Positions 38,995 to 49,404 of a stretch of 64,000 nucleotides of DNA are shown in pieces; positions within the stretch are counted from its first letter, which is position 1, and the number at the start of each line of letters is the position of its first letter. Location: positions 1 to 64,000 of the forward strand of contig JALWPK010000106.1 of assembly GCA_026995045.1 (NCBI GenBank), read 5' to 3'. The notes under the pieces were generated by a model. The model was not told the origin of the DNA. It saw nothing but the letters and a program-made list of their open reading frames with translations, and did no database searches. This DNA is from Gammaproteobacteria bacterium. GTDB taxonomy: Bacteria; Pseudomonadota; Gammaproteobacteria; SZUA-229. A program made the position numbers and the translations under genes.

Positions 38995-41346
38995 TCAATA
39001 GCGTACATATTCTGTATCATCAAGCATGAGATCAAAGCCTGCAAAGTCATCTTCTCCACATCTGGACTCATCTCCTCTAAGTGCAGCGCCGGGAGAGTCT
39101 GGCCTGCGCCTGTCCACATGCGCATACATCATGGCGCCACCCGCCTCATTACCCAGGTTAAAATAACGCATTGCATCCCGCTGCTGCTCCGCCTTGCCTG
39201 TCAATTCGGCGGCGGAGCTGGCCAACTGTTCAGCTGCAGCAGCTGATTGTTGCACCACCTGATCCAGTTGTTGCAATGCACGGTTTATTTCATCTGCACC
39301 CACATCCTGTTCGCGTGACGCAATACTGATTTCCTTCACCAATTCGGCTGTTTTCTGGATATTGGGCGCCAAGGCGGTGATTTTCTTGCCCGCCTGCTCC
39401 GCTACCGATACGGTTTCAGCAGACAACTCACCGATTTCTGCAGCCGCAGACTGGGATCGCTCAGCCAGTTTGCGCACTTCTGATGCAACCACGGCAAATC
39501 CCTTACCATGCTCACCGGCTCGCGCAGCCTCAATCGCTGCGTTCAGCGCCAGCAAGTTGGTCTGTCTGGCAATTTCCTCAATGATGAAGATTTTTTCAGC
39601 AATGTGATTCATCGCTGTGACCGCCTGTTTCACTGTTTCACCGCTTTCAGCAGCATCAGCTGACGCCTGCTGGGCGATTTTTTCAGTCTGGCTGGCGTTA
39701 TCTGCGCTTTGACGAATATTGGATGACATTTCCTCCATGGCTGACGAAATCTGTTCAAGTGACGCCGCTTGCTCGGACGCACCCTGTCCCATATCGGTTG
39801 CCGTGCTACTCAACTCGGATGCGGTACTGGCATTACTGATGCTATCATTATTGATATCTGTTATGACTTTCCGAAGACTGTCTACCGTTTTGTTTATATC
39901 GTGTTTGACTTGCGCAAATATCCCTTCATATTCAGATTCCACCTTCCGTGTCAGATCGCCTTTTGCCAGACACTGCAACACATGTGCAACGTCATTGATA
40001 CTGGCGTTGGTAATATCCAGCATATTGTTGATTGCTCTGGAGGCCATCAGGAAGAAACCGTGTTTGCCATGCTCATCAATTCTCGCATCAAGCTTGCCTC
40101 TGGCCGCCTCTTCGACAATCCGGCTCATTTCATTTTCACACCTGATATTTTCGGTACGATCGACCCATTCAACAACCATGCCGATATTGTCACCATCGGC
40201 CATAACAGGCGATATCGTGGCCTGCAGGAATCTGCCACCAACCTGCAAGTCAACTGTTTCAGTTGAGTTTATATTTTTCAGTTGTATTTCATCTCGTAAC
40301 AGTGCCTGCAAATCAAGACCGATCAGGTTTTCAGGATCAAACTGCTCACATCTTTCCTTCAGATCTGATGCAACCCGGATAAATATATGAATTGCTGATT
40401 TATTGACATAGGTGATTTCATGGCGATCATTACAAATTGTAACACCTGTGCTTGATACGCTGATTGCGCTGGCAATGCGTTTTCCGTCTTCTGCGGCATA
40501 CCTTGCGTCGTATACTTCATAGCCAATCTTGGTTTGCATGATTTTAAGATTACGAAGCAGATTTCCAACCTCGTCGTTACCACTGATATCAATATGGTTC
40601 ATAAATTTATTATCTGTAACACACAGCATAATGTCTGAAGCAGCCTTTATCTTTTTGACAACCAACGTATATAAAAGTACTCCTGTTACCATCATACAGA
40701 CTATTACTGCCAGCAATGTATTTGCGACGTATGAATAGGCAAAGGATGATGCAGCTTCGGATTCAACATTCCACCCTTGTGCGCTGATGTCTCCAATATT
40801 TGCAGACATCAGCATCGCCGGTACCAGCGCCACCAGCAAACCAGCCAGCGATGCAGGCGTCAGGATTCTTGCCATAAGCCCCCGTTTGTTGAATGGATTC
40901 AGTTCGCCCAAGCGTGCGACCACACCTTTTTTTTCGCCGTGCAGCTTCAGCTCACGATACCGGTTCTCCGCTTGAATTACCTGCTCGCGCGAAGGCTTGC
41001 GGCGCAGTGAAACATACTCACAGACTTCACCACCCTTCAGTAATGGAACCACACTGGCTTCCACCCAATAATAATTGCCGTCTTTCGTCCGGTTTTTTAC
41101 CATGCCCACCCAGGGCCGTCCCGACTTGACAGTCGACCACAAATCCTCGAATGCTTCTGACGGCATATCGGGATGTCTCACAATATTATGGCTTTTCCCC
41201 ATAAGCTCATTGCGGCTGAAGCCACTTATTTCGACAAAATCCTCGTTACAGTATGTAATGCGGCCTTTCAGATCAGTTCTTGAAACAAGAAAACTATCGT
41301 CACGCATCTCGATTTCTACGTCATTTACCGGTAGATTAGCTTTCAT
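38995..41346 (-). CDS. Aer-like PAS chemoreceptor
   Basis: 783 residues. The N-terminal PAS (about 15-115) closely resembles E. coli Aer: [11 protein letters not shown], a tryptophan in PWVGMVKNR and [11 protein letters not shown], so FAD-based redox or oxygen sensing is likely. Two membrane helices (about 165-185, 205-225) have a short loop, then HAMP, a second PAS ([16 protein letters not shown]), di-HAMP and the signalling hairpin. The tail contains SPGAALRG and ends EYVRY. GGAG precedes the ATG. Confidence 0.94.
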   Translation of the reverse strand: MKANLPVNDVEIEMRDDSFLVSRTDLKGRITYCNEDFVEISGFSRNELMGKSHNIVRHPDMPSEAFEDLWSTVKSGRPWVGMVKNRTKDGNYYWVEASVVPLLKGGEVCEYVSLRRKPSREQVIQAENRYRELKLHGEKKGVVARLGELNPFNKRGLMARILTPASLAGLLVALVPAMLMSANIGDISAQGWNVESEAASSFAYSYVANTLLAVIVCMMVTGVLLYTLVVKKIKAASDIMLCVTDNKFMNHIDISGNDEVGNLLRNLKIMQTKIGYEVYDARYAAEDGKRIASAISVSSTGVTICNDRHEITYVNKSAIHIFIRVASDLKERCEQFDPENLIGLDLQALLRDEIQLKNINSTETVDLQVGGRFLQATISPVMADGDNIGMVVEWVDRTENIRCENEMSRIVEEAARGKLDARIDEHGKHGFFLMASRAINNMLDITNASINDVAHVLQCLAKGDLTRKVESEYEGIFAQVKHDINKTVDSLRKVITDINNDSISNASTASELSSTATDMGQGASEQAASLEQISSAMEEMSSNIRQSADNASQTEKIAQQASADAAESGETVKQAVTAMNHIAEKIFIIEEIARQTNLLALNAAIEAARAGEHGKGFAVVASEVRKLAERSQSAAAEIGELSAETVSVAEQAGKKITALAPNIQKTAELVKEISIASREQDVGADEINRALQQLDQVVQQSAAAAEQLASSAAELTGKAEQQRDAMRYFNLGNEAGGAMMYAHVDRRRPDSPGAALRGDESRCGEDDFAGFDLMLDDTEYVRY

Positions 41347-41388
41347 TGTGTGACTCCAGTCTTATATTAATAGCGGGAAAAGGCATTA

Positions 41389-44151
41389 TCAGTATTTGGT
41401 AAAACTGGCGTTAACCTTGTCTGTATATTGCCAGTCAGTTCTGGCGCCGGACAGGGTTTCCGCACCGCCACGCAGCGCGGCGCCACGTGACGCCGGGTCA
41501 CGCTGATCGTTGATCTTGGCATCCTGTTTGTTCGACTTAAATACGCTTGATAACTGAAAAAAGCCCATAACTTCCCGCTGCTCACTTGCTCGCTCTGACA
41601 GTTCACTTGCTGATACAGTCAGCCCCTGAGTGGTTTCATTTGAATCCTTGACCGCCATATCAAGCTGCTGCAGGGAACGGTTTATTTCATCTGCGCCAAC
41701 ATCCTGCTCACGTGATGCGATACTGATTTCTTGCACCAGCTCGGCGGTTTTTTGAATATCCGGCACCAGTTTTGCGAGACGGCTTCCAGCCTGCTCAGCC
41801 ACCAGCATGGTTGTGCTCGATAGTTCACCGATTTCGGCTGCAGATTTTTGTGAACGCTCGGCTAACTTTCTCACCTCGGAAGCAACCACGGCAAAGCCCT
41901 TGCCGTGCTTGCCTGCCCTGGCCGCTTCAATTGCGGCATTCAGAGCAAGCAGGTTAGTCTGCCGCGCAATATCCTCGACAATAGAAATCCTGTCAGCAAT
42001 ATCCTTCATCGCCTTGACGGCGTCAGTCACCGTTGCGCCACTCTCCCTGGCGTCGATGGCAGCCTGTTGCGCGATGCGCCCTGTCAGCGCAGCGTTATCA
42101 GCGCTCTGCCGAATATTCGCGGACATTTGCTCCATAGCTGACGAGATTTCATCCAGAGCCTGCGACTGACTCCGCGAGCCTGCGCCTAGCTCCTGAGCTG
42201 CAGCATTGACCTGCGAAGCCGTGTTCACCGTACTGTCATTGCTCATCCGTACAGTTGTAATCACGTCAGTCAGCCTGTCTACAGTACTATTCACATCATC
42301 CTTGAGTTGTGCGAAAACACCTTTATAATCAGATTCGATTTTCGCAGATAAATCGCCCTGCGCCAGTCTTTGCATGACGCGAACCACATCTGTAATGCTT
42401 GACTCGGTTGAGTCCAGCATTTTATTCAGACTTTGTGACAGGTTTTTGAAAAACCCTGTTTTGCTGCTTTCATCTATGCGATGATCAAATTCGCCATTGG
42501 CGGCTGCTTCAACAATTTCACCCACTTCACGTTCGGTATTCACCAGTGATGTGCGGTCATGCCACTCAAGCACCGTACCCAGTCTCTCATCTCCTTCACC
42601 ATGTACAGGTGTGGCGCTGATTTGCAGATGCAAGCGCCCCATTTCAAACTGATATACCTCGGTTGACTCAAGCGAATCCAGTGTGTTCCTATCAAGACAG
42701 GCATACTTTAAAAGTGTTTCCGCCTGCGCCCCCATCATGGCATTAATATCAAACTCGCCAAGCTGTTGCCCGAATTCACTTTCCAGGTTCGCGAACATAT
42801 TCTCAAGTGTCTGATTGAGATAGATAATCTTCACGTCCGCATCCACCATCATCATACTGGTGCTGGCGCGATCAAGCGCAGTACGTATACGACTGGATTC
42901 AACTGCCTGTTTGCTAATACTGTCAAATGCGGATTTCAGTTCGTTTTGCATTTTTTTCAATGCAGACAGCACTTTTCCGATTTCATCTCTGGATCTGTCA
43001 TTGATTTGATTGTTAAAGTTTTTGTGCGCAATATTTTGCGACAATCCGATGACCTCCTTCAGTGACACAGAGATATTGCGGAACAACCACCAGATAATCG
43101 CCACGAGCATAACTATTGACGCCAGGGTAATGATTATCGAGGTTTTAATGTTGTTGGCAAATTCAGCGTTAATATTTTCAGACACCTGTTTTTGAACCTG
43201 CAACTGATCATCCAACATTTGTTTTACCAACGCCAAGGCCGTATTCAGATCCGGGCCAAATTGCTCACGTATCGTATAGGCGTCCATCCGCCATTTATCA
43301 GAACTGTGCAGTCGGACAAGCTCATCAACATTGTTATTGTATTGCTCGACAAGCGGCAGCAGTTGCTCCAGTGCGTCATACTCTTCAAGCGTGAGCATGT
43401 CTTCGTTATCCTGCAAGTACTTTAGTTCTTTATCAATTTGCTCCCTGTAGTACCCCATGTTTTTGACAGCTGCTGGCGTGCGGAATGCAAGATACGAACG
43501 CAATTCGCTCATTACCTTGCTCGTCAGTTTCCGCATTTCAAACATCGTCAGCAATATCTGCTTGCGCTCCTCGCCCAATTCTTCCTCAACTTCTGCTCCA
43601 ACCATCAGCTCAACATCCTGTGCTATGAGGCGCATCAAATTATTGACGTTTTCAGTAGCAAACTTCATGGCAGGGTAGTTTTCTGAATTATCAACGGCGT
43701 ACTTCAGAAACCTGTCTTTGTAGGCAAGCACTTTTTGCAGACCGCCCTGGATCTCACTCATATTATAGTGATTATAATATTGCTCACTGATTTCCTGCTT
43801 CAGTTTCTCACTATATCCGGCCACCTTATCCATTGAAGCGATATAGTTGTCGCGATGCCCCTGTTCCTTGCTCAGCAAATAAAACCCAAGCGCCTTAGCG
43901 CCATTCTCCAGCGCATTGTCAACATTCTGCAGATAAGTAATTGCGAGATTATTATCCGGGTTACCTTTGGCGAGATTCTCATCCAGACTGTTAAACTCAT
44001 CGACTACTGTAAACCCCGCATACACCATCATTATTGCCGGCAGAGTAAAACCCGCCAGAAACTTTCTGAACACCGGCAAATCACGCCAGAGCGCAATTAC
44101 AGCCGAAATGCTTTGCTTTCTATCGCCTTCTTTTTTTAATTTTGACAACAT
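41389..44151 (-). CDS. Methyl-accepting chemotaxis protein, helical periplasmic domain and PAS
   Basis: 920 residues. Membrane helices at about 32-52 and 338-360 enclose a ~285-residue helical periplasmic domain of unknown ligand. HAMP, one PAS ([16 protein letters not shown]), di-HAMP and a signalling hairpin ([23 protein letters not shown]) follow. The tail carries SRGAALRGG and ends SFTKY. The start lies 42 bases after the cheA stop on the same strand. Confidence 0.94.
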   Translation of the reverse strand: MLSKLKKEGDRKQSISAVIALWRDLPVFRKFLAGFTLPAIMMVYAGFTVVDEFNSLDENLAKGNPDNNLAITYLQNVDNALENGAKALGFYLLSKEQGHRDNYIASMDKVAGYSEKLKQEISEQYYNHYNMSEIQGGLQKVLAYKDRFLKYAVDNSENYPAMKFATENVNNLMRLIAQDVELMVGAEVEEELGEERKQILLTMFEMRKLTSKVMSELRSYLAFRTPAAVKNMGYYREQIDKELKYLQDNEDMLTLEEYDALEQLLPLVEQYNNNVDELVRLHSSDKWRMDAYTIREQFGPDLNTALALVKQMLDDQLQVQKQVSENINAEFANNIKTSIIITLASIVMLVAIIWWLFRNISVSLKEVIGLSQNIAHKNFNNQINDRSRDEIGKVLSALKKMQNELKSAFDSISKQAVESSRIRTALDRASTSMMMVDADVKIIYLNQTLENMFANLESEFGQQLGEFDINAMMGAQAETLLKYACLDRNTLDSLESTEVYQFEMGRLHLQISATPVHGEGDERLGTVLEWHDRTSLVNTEREVGEIVEAAANGEFDHRIDESSKTGFFKNLSQSLNKMLDSTESSITDVVRVMQRLAQGDLSAKIESDYKGVFAQLKDDVNSTVDRLTDVITTVRMSNDSTVNTASQVNAAAQELGAGSRSQSQALDEISSAMEQMSANIRQSADNAALTGRIAQQAAIDARESGATVTDAVKAMKDIADRISIVEDIARQTNLLALNAAIEAARAGKHGKGFAVVASEVRKLAERSQKSAAEIGELSSTTMLVAEQAGSRLAKLVPDIQKTAELVQEISIASREQDVGADEINRSLQQLDMAVKDSNETTQGLTVSASELSERASEQREVMGFFQLSSVFKSNKQDAKINDQRDPASRGAALRGGAETLSGARTDWQYTDKVNASFTKY

Positions 44152-44181
44152 CTGTTATCTTTCTCCTTTCTGTCTGACGAT

Positions 44182-46290
44182 TCAGTGCATGCTGCTGCTT
44201 TCATCTGTCGCCAGTTTGATTAAGGCAGGCGCATCCAGTATCAGCGCCACGGCGCCATCACCAAGTATGGTTGCTCCAGCCAGACCCTTGATGCCCTCAT
44301 ACATCTTGCCCAGTCCCTTGATAACCGTCTGATGCTGCCCAACAACGCCATCTACGGTAAAGCCAAAGCGCTGTTCGCCATTACGAATAATGACGATTTG
44401 CTCGATTTCAGGCGGCTCGCCGCTTGTGGCGAAACACTCTCGCAAGCGCAGATAGGGAACCAGTTCACCGCGGATTTCTATCAGTCTGTTGCCATTTGCC
44501 TGCGCCACTTCATCCGAACTCAGTTCGATACACTCCTCTACCAGAGACAGCGGGATAACATAGTTGTCTTCACCAACTGCTATCAACAAACCTTCGATAA
44601 TCGCCAGCGTCAACGGTAGCTCAACTGTAACGACACTGCCTTCTCCAAGTTTGCTGTCGATACTGACCTTGCCACGAAGCCCCTCGATAGAGCGTTTGAC
44701 CACATCCATTCCGACACCGCGACCAGACACGTTGGAGATGGTTTTGGCTGTTGAGAACCCCGCCTGGAAAACCAGATTGAAAAGCTCATGATCTGACAGG
44801 TTGGCTTCCTCCGTGATCAGGCCACGCTCGATTCCCTTTTCACGCAAAATATCGGGATTCATCCCGGCGCCGTCATCCTCGATTTTGATGACCACATGCG
44901 ATTCGGAATGGATTGCAGACAGGCGCACCACGCCCTTTTTGGATTTGCCCGCCGCTTCGCGCGCCTCTGGCGATTCAATGCCATGGTCGATACTGTTGCG
45001 TATCAGATGCACCAGCGGATCGCCCAGTTTGTCGATTACCGTTTTGTCGAGTTCGGTTTCCGCGCCCTCAGTAATCAGTTCGATTTCCTTGCCAAGCTCA
45101 TTCGACAAATCCCGCACCAACCGCCGGAAACGCGCAAATGTTGTGCCAATGGGCAACATGCGCAGACCTAGCGTGTTGTCACGCAGCTCGGTGGTCAGCC
45201 TTTCCATATCTTCTGCGATACTGGTCAGGGCGGCGTTACGTATCGTGCTGGCTGACTGGTTAAGCCGCGCCTGGGCAATGACCAGCTCGCCCACCAGATC
45301 CATCAGCGTATCCAGCTTGTCGGCGGGCACCTTGACGTTGGCGACGCTCTTTTTTTCCTGGCGCTCGTTGCGCACCTGTTTGACGACTTTCTGTTCTTCC
45401 AGCGCCGCCTTCACCTTGTCGGCTTCGATCTGCTCCTGCTCACTCAGCACTTCACCGATGCGCTTCTGGTTGGCGTGCGCATGCTCGACCTGCTCAGGCG
45501 TGGCGTCGCCTTTTTCAACCAGAATCTGCCCCAGCGGCTTGTCGGCCGAGGTGTCTGACCAGTCATTGCCATCATCAATCACATCGACGCGAATATCCCA
45601 ATCGCCGCTGACAAAAATGAAGACATCATCTATCGCGGATTTCTGTTGATCCGTGGTCAATACAATGTCCCACGACAGATAACACTGTTCGGGCTCAAGC
45701 AATTCAATCTCGGGCAAATCGCACAACAAGGTGGTGACATGACAAGGTCCAAGGGTATGCAGCTCTCGCAGTATCGGCAGCGGATCCATGCCATTTGTCA
45801 ACGTATCTTTTGAGGGTTTGATGCGAATCCTGAAGGTAACATCAACCTTGTCAGCCTCGGTTTGCTGCGCATTGTCAGCTCCCTGTTGCGCCGACTCGGC
45901 CTTGCCCGCCACCTCGCCAACAGCCGGTATCAATGCGCCCAGGCGCTCCAGCAGGCTGGCGCCCTGCTGTTCCAGATCCGCATCCGGATCCTTGTTTTCC
46001 AGCATGGCGCGAATATGGTCGCCGGAATCGAGACCGATATTGATCAGATCCCTGGTGATGCTGAGTTCGCCGCTGCGCACCAGATCAAAGGCGTTTTCGA
46101 GATGATGGGTAAATTCGGCCAGCTTATCGAAACCGAACATGGCGCCTGACCCCTTGATAGTGTGCATGGCGCGAAATGCTCGATCCACGCAGTCGCCGTC
46201 GTCCGGCGACTCTTCCAGTTCGAGCATGGCGGCTTCAAGATCGACCAGCAGTTCGTCCGCTTCCTCACGAAAGGTATCTTCCAGACTCAT
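44182..46290 (-). CDS. cheA: Chemotaxis histidine kinase CheA of the second chemosensory system
   Basis: 702 residues. P1/Hpt with H43 (AMHTIKGSG); a P2-like domain (about 150-245, with FRIRIKPSKDTL and GMDPLPILREL); a linker; dimerisation P3 (VPADKLDTLMDLVGELV); ATP-binding P4 (HLIRNSIDHGIE, DDGAGM, GRGVGMDVV) and the CheW-like P5. It differs clearly from the flagellar-cluster CheA and keeps the P2 domain that the other lacks. Its ATG overlaps the STAS stop by ATGA. Confidence 0.95.
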   Translation of the reverse strand: MSLEDTFREEADELLVDLEAAMLELEESPDDGDCVDRAFRAMHTIKGSGAMFGFDKLAEFTHHLENAFDLVRSGELSITRDLINIGLDSGDHIRAMLENKDPDADLEQQGASLLERLGALIPAVGEVAGKAESAQQGADNAQQTEADKVDVTFRIRIKPSKDTLTNGMDPLPILRELHTLGPCHVTTLLCDLPEIELLEPEQCYLSWDIVLTTDQQKSAIDDVFIFVSGDWDIRVDVIDDGNDWSDTSADKPLGQILVEKGDATPEQVEHAHANQKRIGEVLSEQEQIEADKVKAALEEQKVVKQVRNERQEKKSVANVKVPADKLDTLMDLVGELVIAQARLNQSASTIRNAALTSIAEDMERLTTELRDNTLGLRMLPIGTTFARFRRLVRDLSNELGKEIELITEGAETELDKTVIDKLGDPLVHLIRNSIDHGIESPEAREAAGKSKKGVVRLSAIHSESHVVIKIEDDGAGMNPDILREKGIERGLITEEANLSDHELFNLVFQAGFSTAKTISNVSGRGVGMDVVKRSIEGLRGKVSIDSKLGEGSVVTVELPLTLAIIEGLLIAVGEDNYVIPLSLVEECIELSSDEVAQANGNRLIEIRGELVPYLRLRECFATSGEPPEIEQIVIIRNGEQRFGFTVDGVVGQHQTVIKGLGKMYEGIKGLAGATILGDGAVALILDAPALIKLATDESSSMH

Positions 46291-46604
46291 GACGCCGCCT
46301 CCTTCGGCTCACAACCCAGTGCATGCAGCAAGCGGCTGTTGTGCACCGCCTCATCCACTTCATCGCTCATGGCGATAAAACGTATATCGGCGCCATTGCC
46401 ACTCGCCTGCTTGCATACCGCGGTAATCAGCTGCAATCCGCTGGTGTCCAGTTCCTCGACTCCGCTCAAATCCAGCTCGACCGTTTTATCCATCATCAAG
46501 GTCTGCTTGAGCGTATCCAGATAGTCAGCCACCTCATAAATGGTCAGGTCGCCGTCTATGCGTATCTGGTTGATGTTGTTTTTGGTTTCAATTTTTAATG
46601 CCAT
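46287..46604 (-). CDS. STAS-domain protein in the chemosensory operon
   Basis: 105 residues, one STAS domain of a subtype different from the two STAS proteins at 9824 and 15631. It keeps a serine at the phosphorylation loop (LDTSGLQ, S55). STAS genes beside cheA and cheY occur in some gammaproteobacterial second chemosensory clusters; their partner is not established. It is translationally coupled to cheA. Confidence 0.88.
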   Translation of the reverse strand: MALKIETKNNINQIRIDGDLTIYEVADYLDTLKQTLMMDKTVELDLSGVEELDTSGLQLITAVCKQASGNGADIRFIAMSDEVDEAVHNSRLLHALGCEPKEAAS

Positions 46605-46630
46605 TTCGTTTCGCCCCTGTTACTTGCCGG

Positions 46631-46993
46631 TCATGCCAGCTTGGCCACCGCCGAGAGCAATGCCGGTGGCTGGAACGGTTTGACCAGCCAGGCCTTGGCG
46701 CCGGCGTCCTTGCCCGCCTGTTTCTTGTCGTCACCGGATTCGGTGGTCAACATCATAATCGGGGTAAATTTGTATTTCGGATGCTGCTTCACTTCTTTCA
46801 CCAGTGTGATGCCATCCATGTTTGGCATGTTGACATCACTGACGATGAGGTGAATTTTCTGGCCTGTCATTTTCGCCAGCGCATCCTTGCCGTCGCAGGC
46901 CTCGATCACGTCATAACCCGCGCCTTTTAATGCGATGCTGACTACCTGTCTGATCGATGCTGAATCATCAACAACCATGATTGTTTTCGCCAT
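46631..46993 (-). CDS. cheY: CheY-like response regulator of the second chemosensory system
   Basis: 120 residues, a stand-alone receiver with VVDDS, phospho-aspartate in LIVSDVNMPNMDG, MLTTES and lysine in VKPF. It is encoded next to cheA, so it is the probable acceptor of CheA phosphate. Whether it contacts the flagellar motor, or steers another output such as the c-di-GMP enzymes, cannot be told from sequence. Confidence 0.93.
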   Translation of the reverse strand: MAKTIMVVDDSASIRQVVSIALKGAGYDVIEACDGKDALAKMTGQKIHLIVSDVNMPNMDGITLVKEVKQHPKYKFTPIMMLTTESGDDKKQAGKDAGAKAWLVKPFQPPALLSAVAKLA

Positions 46994-47005
46994 GCTGTTT
47001 CCCCG

Positions 47006-48250
47006 TTAGAATAAGGTAAAGTCTGACTCATCGGCCTGCGGGCCGGGGTGGACAGAATTGCTGGTATGGTTATGGCGTTGCTCATCCGTGGTGTAGCCTT
47101 CACTCATTTCCTGCTGGTGCACTTCATAATCAATGGGCGCAATGGCATTGCCGCTGGCGCGTTGCGCTTGCGCGGTTTCCACGGTCTGCACAACGCCATG
47201 AATATCCGCCGTGGTGCGATTCAATATCTGTGACACCCGGTCCTGGAATTGCAGGCTGACAATCACATTGGATATTTCATCGCGAATCTCTTCGCTGGTG
47301 TGACGCAGGGAGGAAGAATCGTCCTGCAGGGTCTCAATGGTGTCCTGTAAACGCGAGAACACCGACTCGATTGTCTGCTTGCCTTCCTCGACAGCGGTGC
47401 TGTTGTGCTCGATGGAATATTCCGCCTGCTTCAGGGTTTCACTCACCGCCGCGCCAATATTGCTGACTTTTTCCATCATCTGCTGACCGGTTTCGGCAGA
47501 CATGGAAGCAAGCTTGCGCACTTCGTCTGCAACAACGGCAAAACCGCGGCCGTGTTCGCCGGCGCGCGCCGCCTCAATCGCAGCGTTCAGCGCCAGCAGG
47601 TTAATCTGGTCGGCAATCTGGCCAACATCGCCCGCCATTTCGTTGAGTTCTTCGGCCTGGGTGGAAAGCCCGCGCACTTCATCGTGCAGCCGGTTTTCCA
47701 GATCCAGCGACGATTCCAGCGAATCAATGACGGTTTGCAGCGCGCTGCGGCTTTCTTCAAACAGCGTTAACATGCCATTGCCATCGCCAAGACTGTCGCT
47801 GCGGCTCTGCGAGGTGCTGACCACATCGTTCAAGCGGGTGGTCAGAGTGGAAAACTCCTGCGACAGGTCGGTAATACTACGCTCGGTTTGCGTGTTGGAG
47901 CTTTCGATGTTGCGCGCGATAATCGGCAGTGAGGTTCGGCACAGGTTTTCCAGTGATTCGGTATAGTCCTGCAGCATGCGATATTCGCGCTGACAGGCTT
48001 CGGATGCCAGATAGCGGGTTTTTTCCGCAGACTTTTTCAGGAACATGCCGGCGCCGACGCCAACGATCAGCAACGCCGCACCAATGCCGGCCAGCATCAT
48101 GTCGCCGGTTGCGCCCAATGCGATTGCGGCGATCAGGCCCGTCGCCGCGGGCGCAGCCAGATGCAGCCAGTCATCACCAGCGCGTTTGCCGGCTACCGTA
48201 TTTACCGTCATGGCGGGTTCCAGCGCCATTGCCTCACCTGAGTAACTCAT
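47006..48250 (-). CDS. Short methyl-accepting chemotaxis protein without sensor domain
   Basis: 414 residues. A membrane hairpin (about 30-50 and 53-70) has almost no periplasmic loop and there is no HAMP. A helical segment leads to the signalling hairpin with tip [23 protein letters not shown]. The protein ends SDFTLF, whose last five residues fit the x-aromatic-x-x-aromatic pentapeptide pattern. A small two-helix membrane protein is encoded 3 bases upstream and may be its sensory partner. Confidence 0.92.
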   Translation of the reverse strand: MSYSGEAMALEPAMTVNTVAGKRAGDDWLHLAAPAATGLIAAIALGATGDMMLAGIGAALLIVGVGAGMFLKKSAEKTRYLASEACQREYRMLQDYTESLENLCRTSLPIIARNIESSNTQTERSITDLSQEFSTLTTRLNDVVSTSQSRSDSLGDGNGMLTLFEESRSALQTVIDSLESSLDLENRLHDEVRGLSTQAEELNEMAGDVGQIADQINLLALNAAIEAARAGEHGRGFAVVADEVRKLASMSAETGQQMMEKVSNIGAAVSETLKQAEYSIEHNSTAVEEGKQTIESVFSRLQDTIETLQDDSSSLRHTSEEIRDEISNVIVSLQFQDRVSQILNRTTADIHGVVQTVETAQAQRASGNAIAPIDYEVHQQEMSEGYTTDEQRHNHTSNSVHPGPQADESDFTLF

Positions 48251-48253
48251 TTG

Positions 48254-48541
48254 TTATTCTCCACTGTTCGTATATTCATTAAATATTTCCGCCAGACTCG
48301 TAATCAGCCAGACTGTTGCGCCAAGCGTAACCGTCAGCGCCACGCCAATCAGTACGGCATAAGGATCCAGCACCGAGGCCATCGTCAGCACCAGAATCAC
48401 GCACACGGCGACATAGTGCATAAAGAATGTCATGCCATCGTCGCGCGTTTCGTGAATATCACTCTCCACAGCGCGGCTGAGCAGCACGGCCTTTGCGTCC
48501 GCATGCTGTTCCACTGTCAGGTTCTGTCTGCCTTGCGTCAT
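48254..48541 (-). CDS. Small two-helix membrane protein, first gene of chemosensory operon
   Basis: 95 residues with a charged N-terminal region (1-36) and two hydrophobic helices (about 38-58 and 62-84). GAGG lies 6 bases before the ATG, and the stop is 3 bases from the MCP start with the MCP's GGAG inside its last codons. I recognise no family. Position and topology suggest a sensor or assembly partner of the neighbouring sensor-less MCP. Confidence 0.8.
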   Translation of the reverse strand: MTQGRQNLTVEQHADAKAVLLSRAVESDIHETRDDGMTFFMHYVAVCVILVLTMASVLDPYAVLIGVALTVTLGATVWLITSLAEIFNEYTNSGE

Positions 48542-48588
48542 CGCTTACCTCAATGTTGTGCTGTTCCACGGATAGGTAGTCATACTGG

Positions 48589-48615
48589 TTATCGGTTTGT
48601 CATGCCAAACCTTTA
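48589..48615 (-). promoter_or_regulatory. Sigma-28 (FliA) promoter of the second chemosensory operon
   Basis: Minus strand: TAAA, exactly 15 bases, then ACCGATAA, one mismatch to consensus; TAAAGG also fits the extended -35. Predicted start about 40 bases before the small membrane protein gene, first of nine or ten same-strand genes. Confidence 0.8.
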
Positions 48616-48790
48616 GCTGTAAGTTGTCGTGTTGATACGAATTGACGTGATATTTGCAGCAATATCCGCGCCAACCTGGCTCCATCACAGAGGTATATTT
48701 CCAGGCCCTGAATAATCAGTCACATAGGGATAAAATTCACAGGGGTTCCAGGTTCAGTGACGGCTTCGTCAGAAAATTGCCGGGCGGCGA

Positions 48791-48833
48791 CAAAAGCATG
48801 AGACCGGGAGGCAAACGCCTGCCGCACTCCCGG
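48791..48833 (-). terminator. Probable terminator of the flagellar-chemotaxis operon
   Basis: On the minus strand CCGGGAG (48833-48827) pairs with CTCCCGG (48810-48804), with an inner GGCA/TGCC pairing, followed after 8 bases by TTTTG. It lies about 40 bases after the cheW stop. The T-run is short and offset, so strength is uncertain. Nothing else is seen in the 48616-48790 interval. Confidence 0.5.
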
Positions 48834-48871
48834 GTACGGCGACAGCAATCACGCGCAGGTTTGGCAGGCTG

Positions 48872-49393
48872 TCAGAAACCCGCTACTGCATCCATCGCAT
48901 CATCGGTGATAAAGGTTTCAACCTTGAGCAGAATAATCAGCCCCTTGTCGTCTGTGACCACGCCACTGATATAGGGCGAATCATCACGCGCGTTCATTTT
49001 GGGATTGCTTTCCACCTGTGAGCGCGGCACATCAATCACATCCGACACGCTGTCAACCAGCACCGCTGCTATTTCATCATTGGCTTCCAGCACCACCATG
49101 CGCGCCAGCTCGGTGTACTCCGCCGGAGCCAGATTGAAACGCCGGCGACCATCAATGATGGTGACGACACTGCCGCGTATATTGGTGATGCCGACCACAT
49201 AGTCAGGCGCGCCGGGTACAGGAAATATCTGGTTGATGCGAAGTATCTCGCGCACCTGACCGACCTCGACGCCATAGCGCTCGTCGGCAAGGTCAAACGT
49301 GATCAGGCGTATCATCGGCTCATGCTGCTGCTCGGTTTCATCATACTGATCATATCCGGCAGCATCATGTTGGCTCATTGCAAATTCGTTCAT
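48872..49393 (-). CDS. cheW: Chemotaxis coupling protein CheW (flagellar cluster)
   Basis: 173 residues from ATG 49393, chosen because GGAG precedes it by 6 bases; a GTG at 49408 would overlap the previous gene. An acidic, glutamine-rich 25-residue N-terminus is followed by a CheW domain (MIRLITFDLADERYGVEV, GITNIRGSVVTIIDGR). It closes the operon fliM...cheA-parC-parP-cheW and couples polar receptors to the CheA at 50824-52932. Confidence 0.95.
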   Translation of the reverse strand: MNEFAMSQHDAAGYDQYDETEQQHEPMIRLITFDLADERYGVEVGQVREILRINQIFPVPGAPDYVVGITNIRGSVVTIIDGRRRFNLAPAEYTELARMVVLEANDEIAAVLVDSVSDVIDVPRSQVESNPKMNARDDSPYISGVVTDDKGLIILLKVETFITDDAMDAVAGF

Positions 49394-49404
49394 CGTTGTC
49401 TCCG

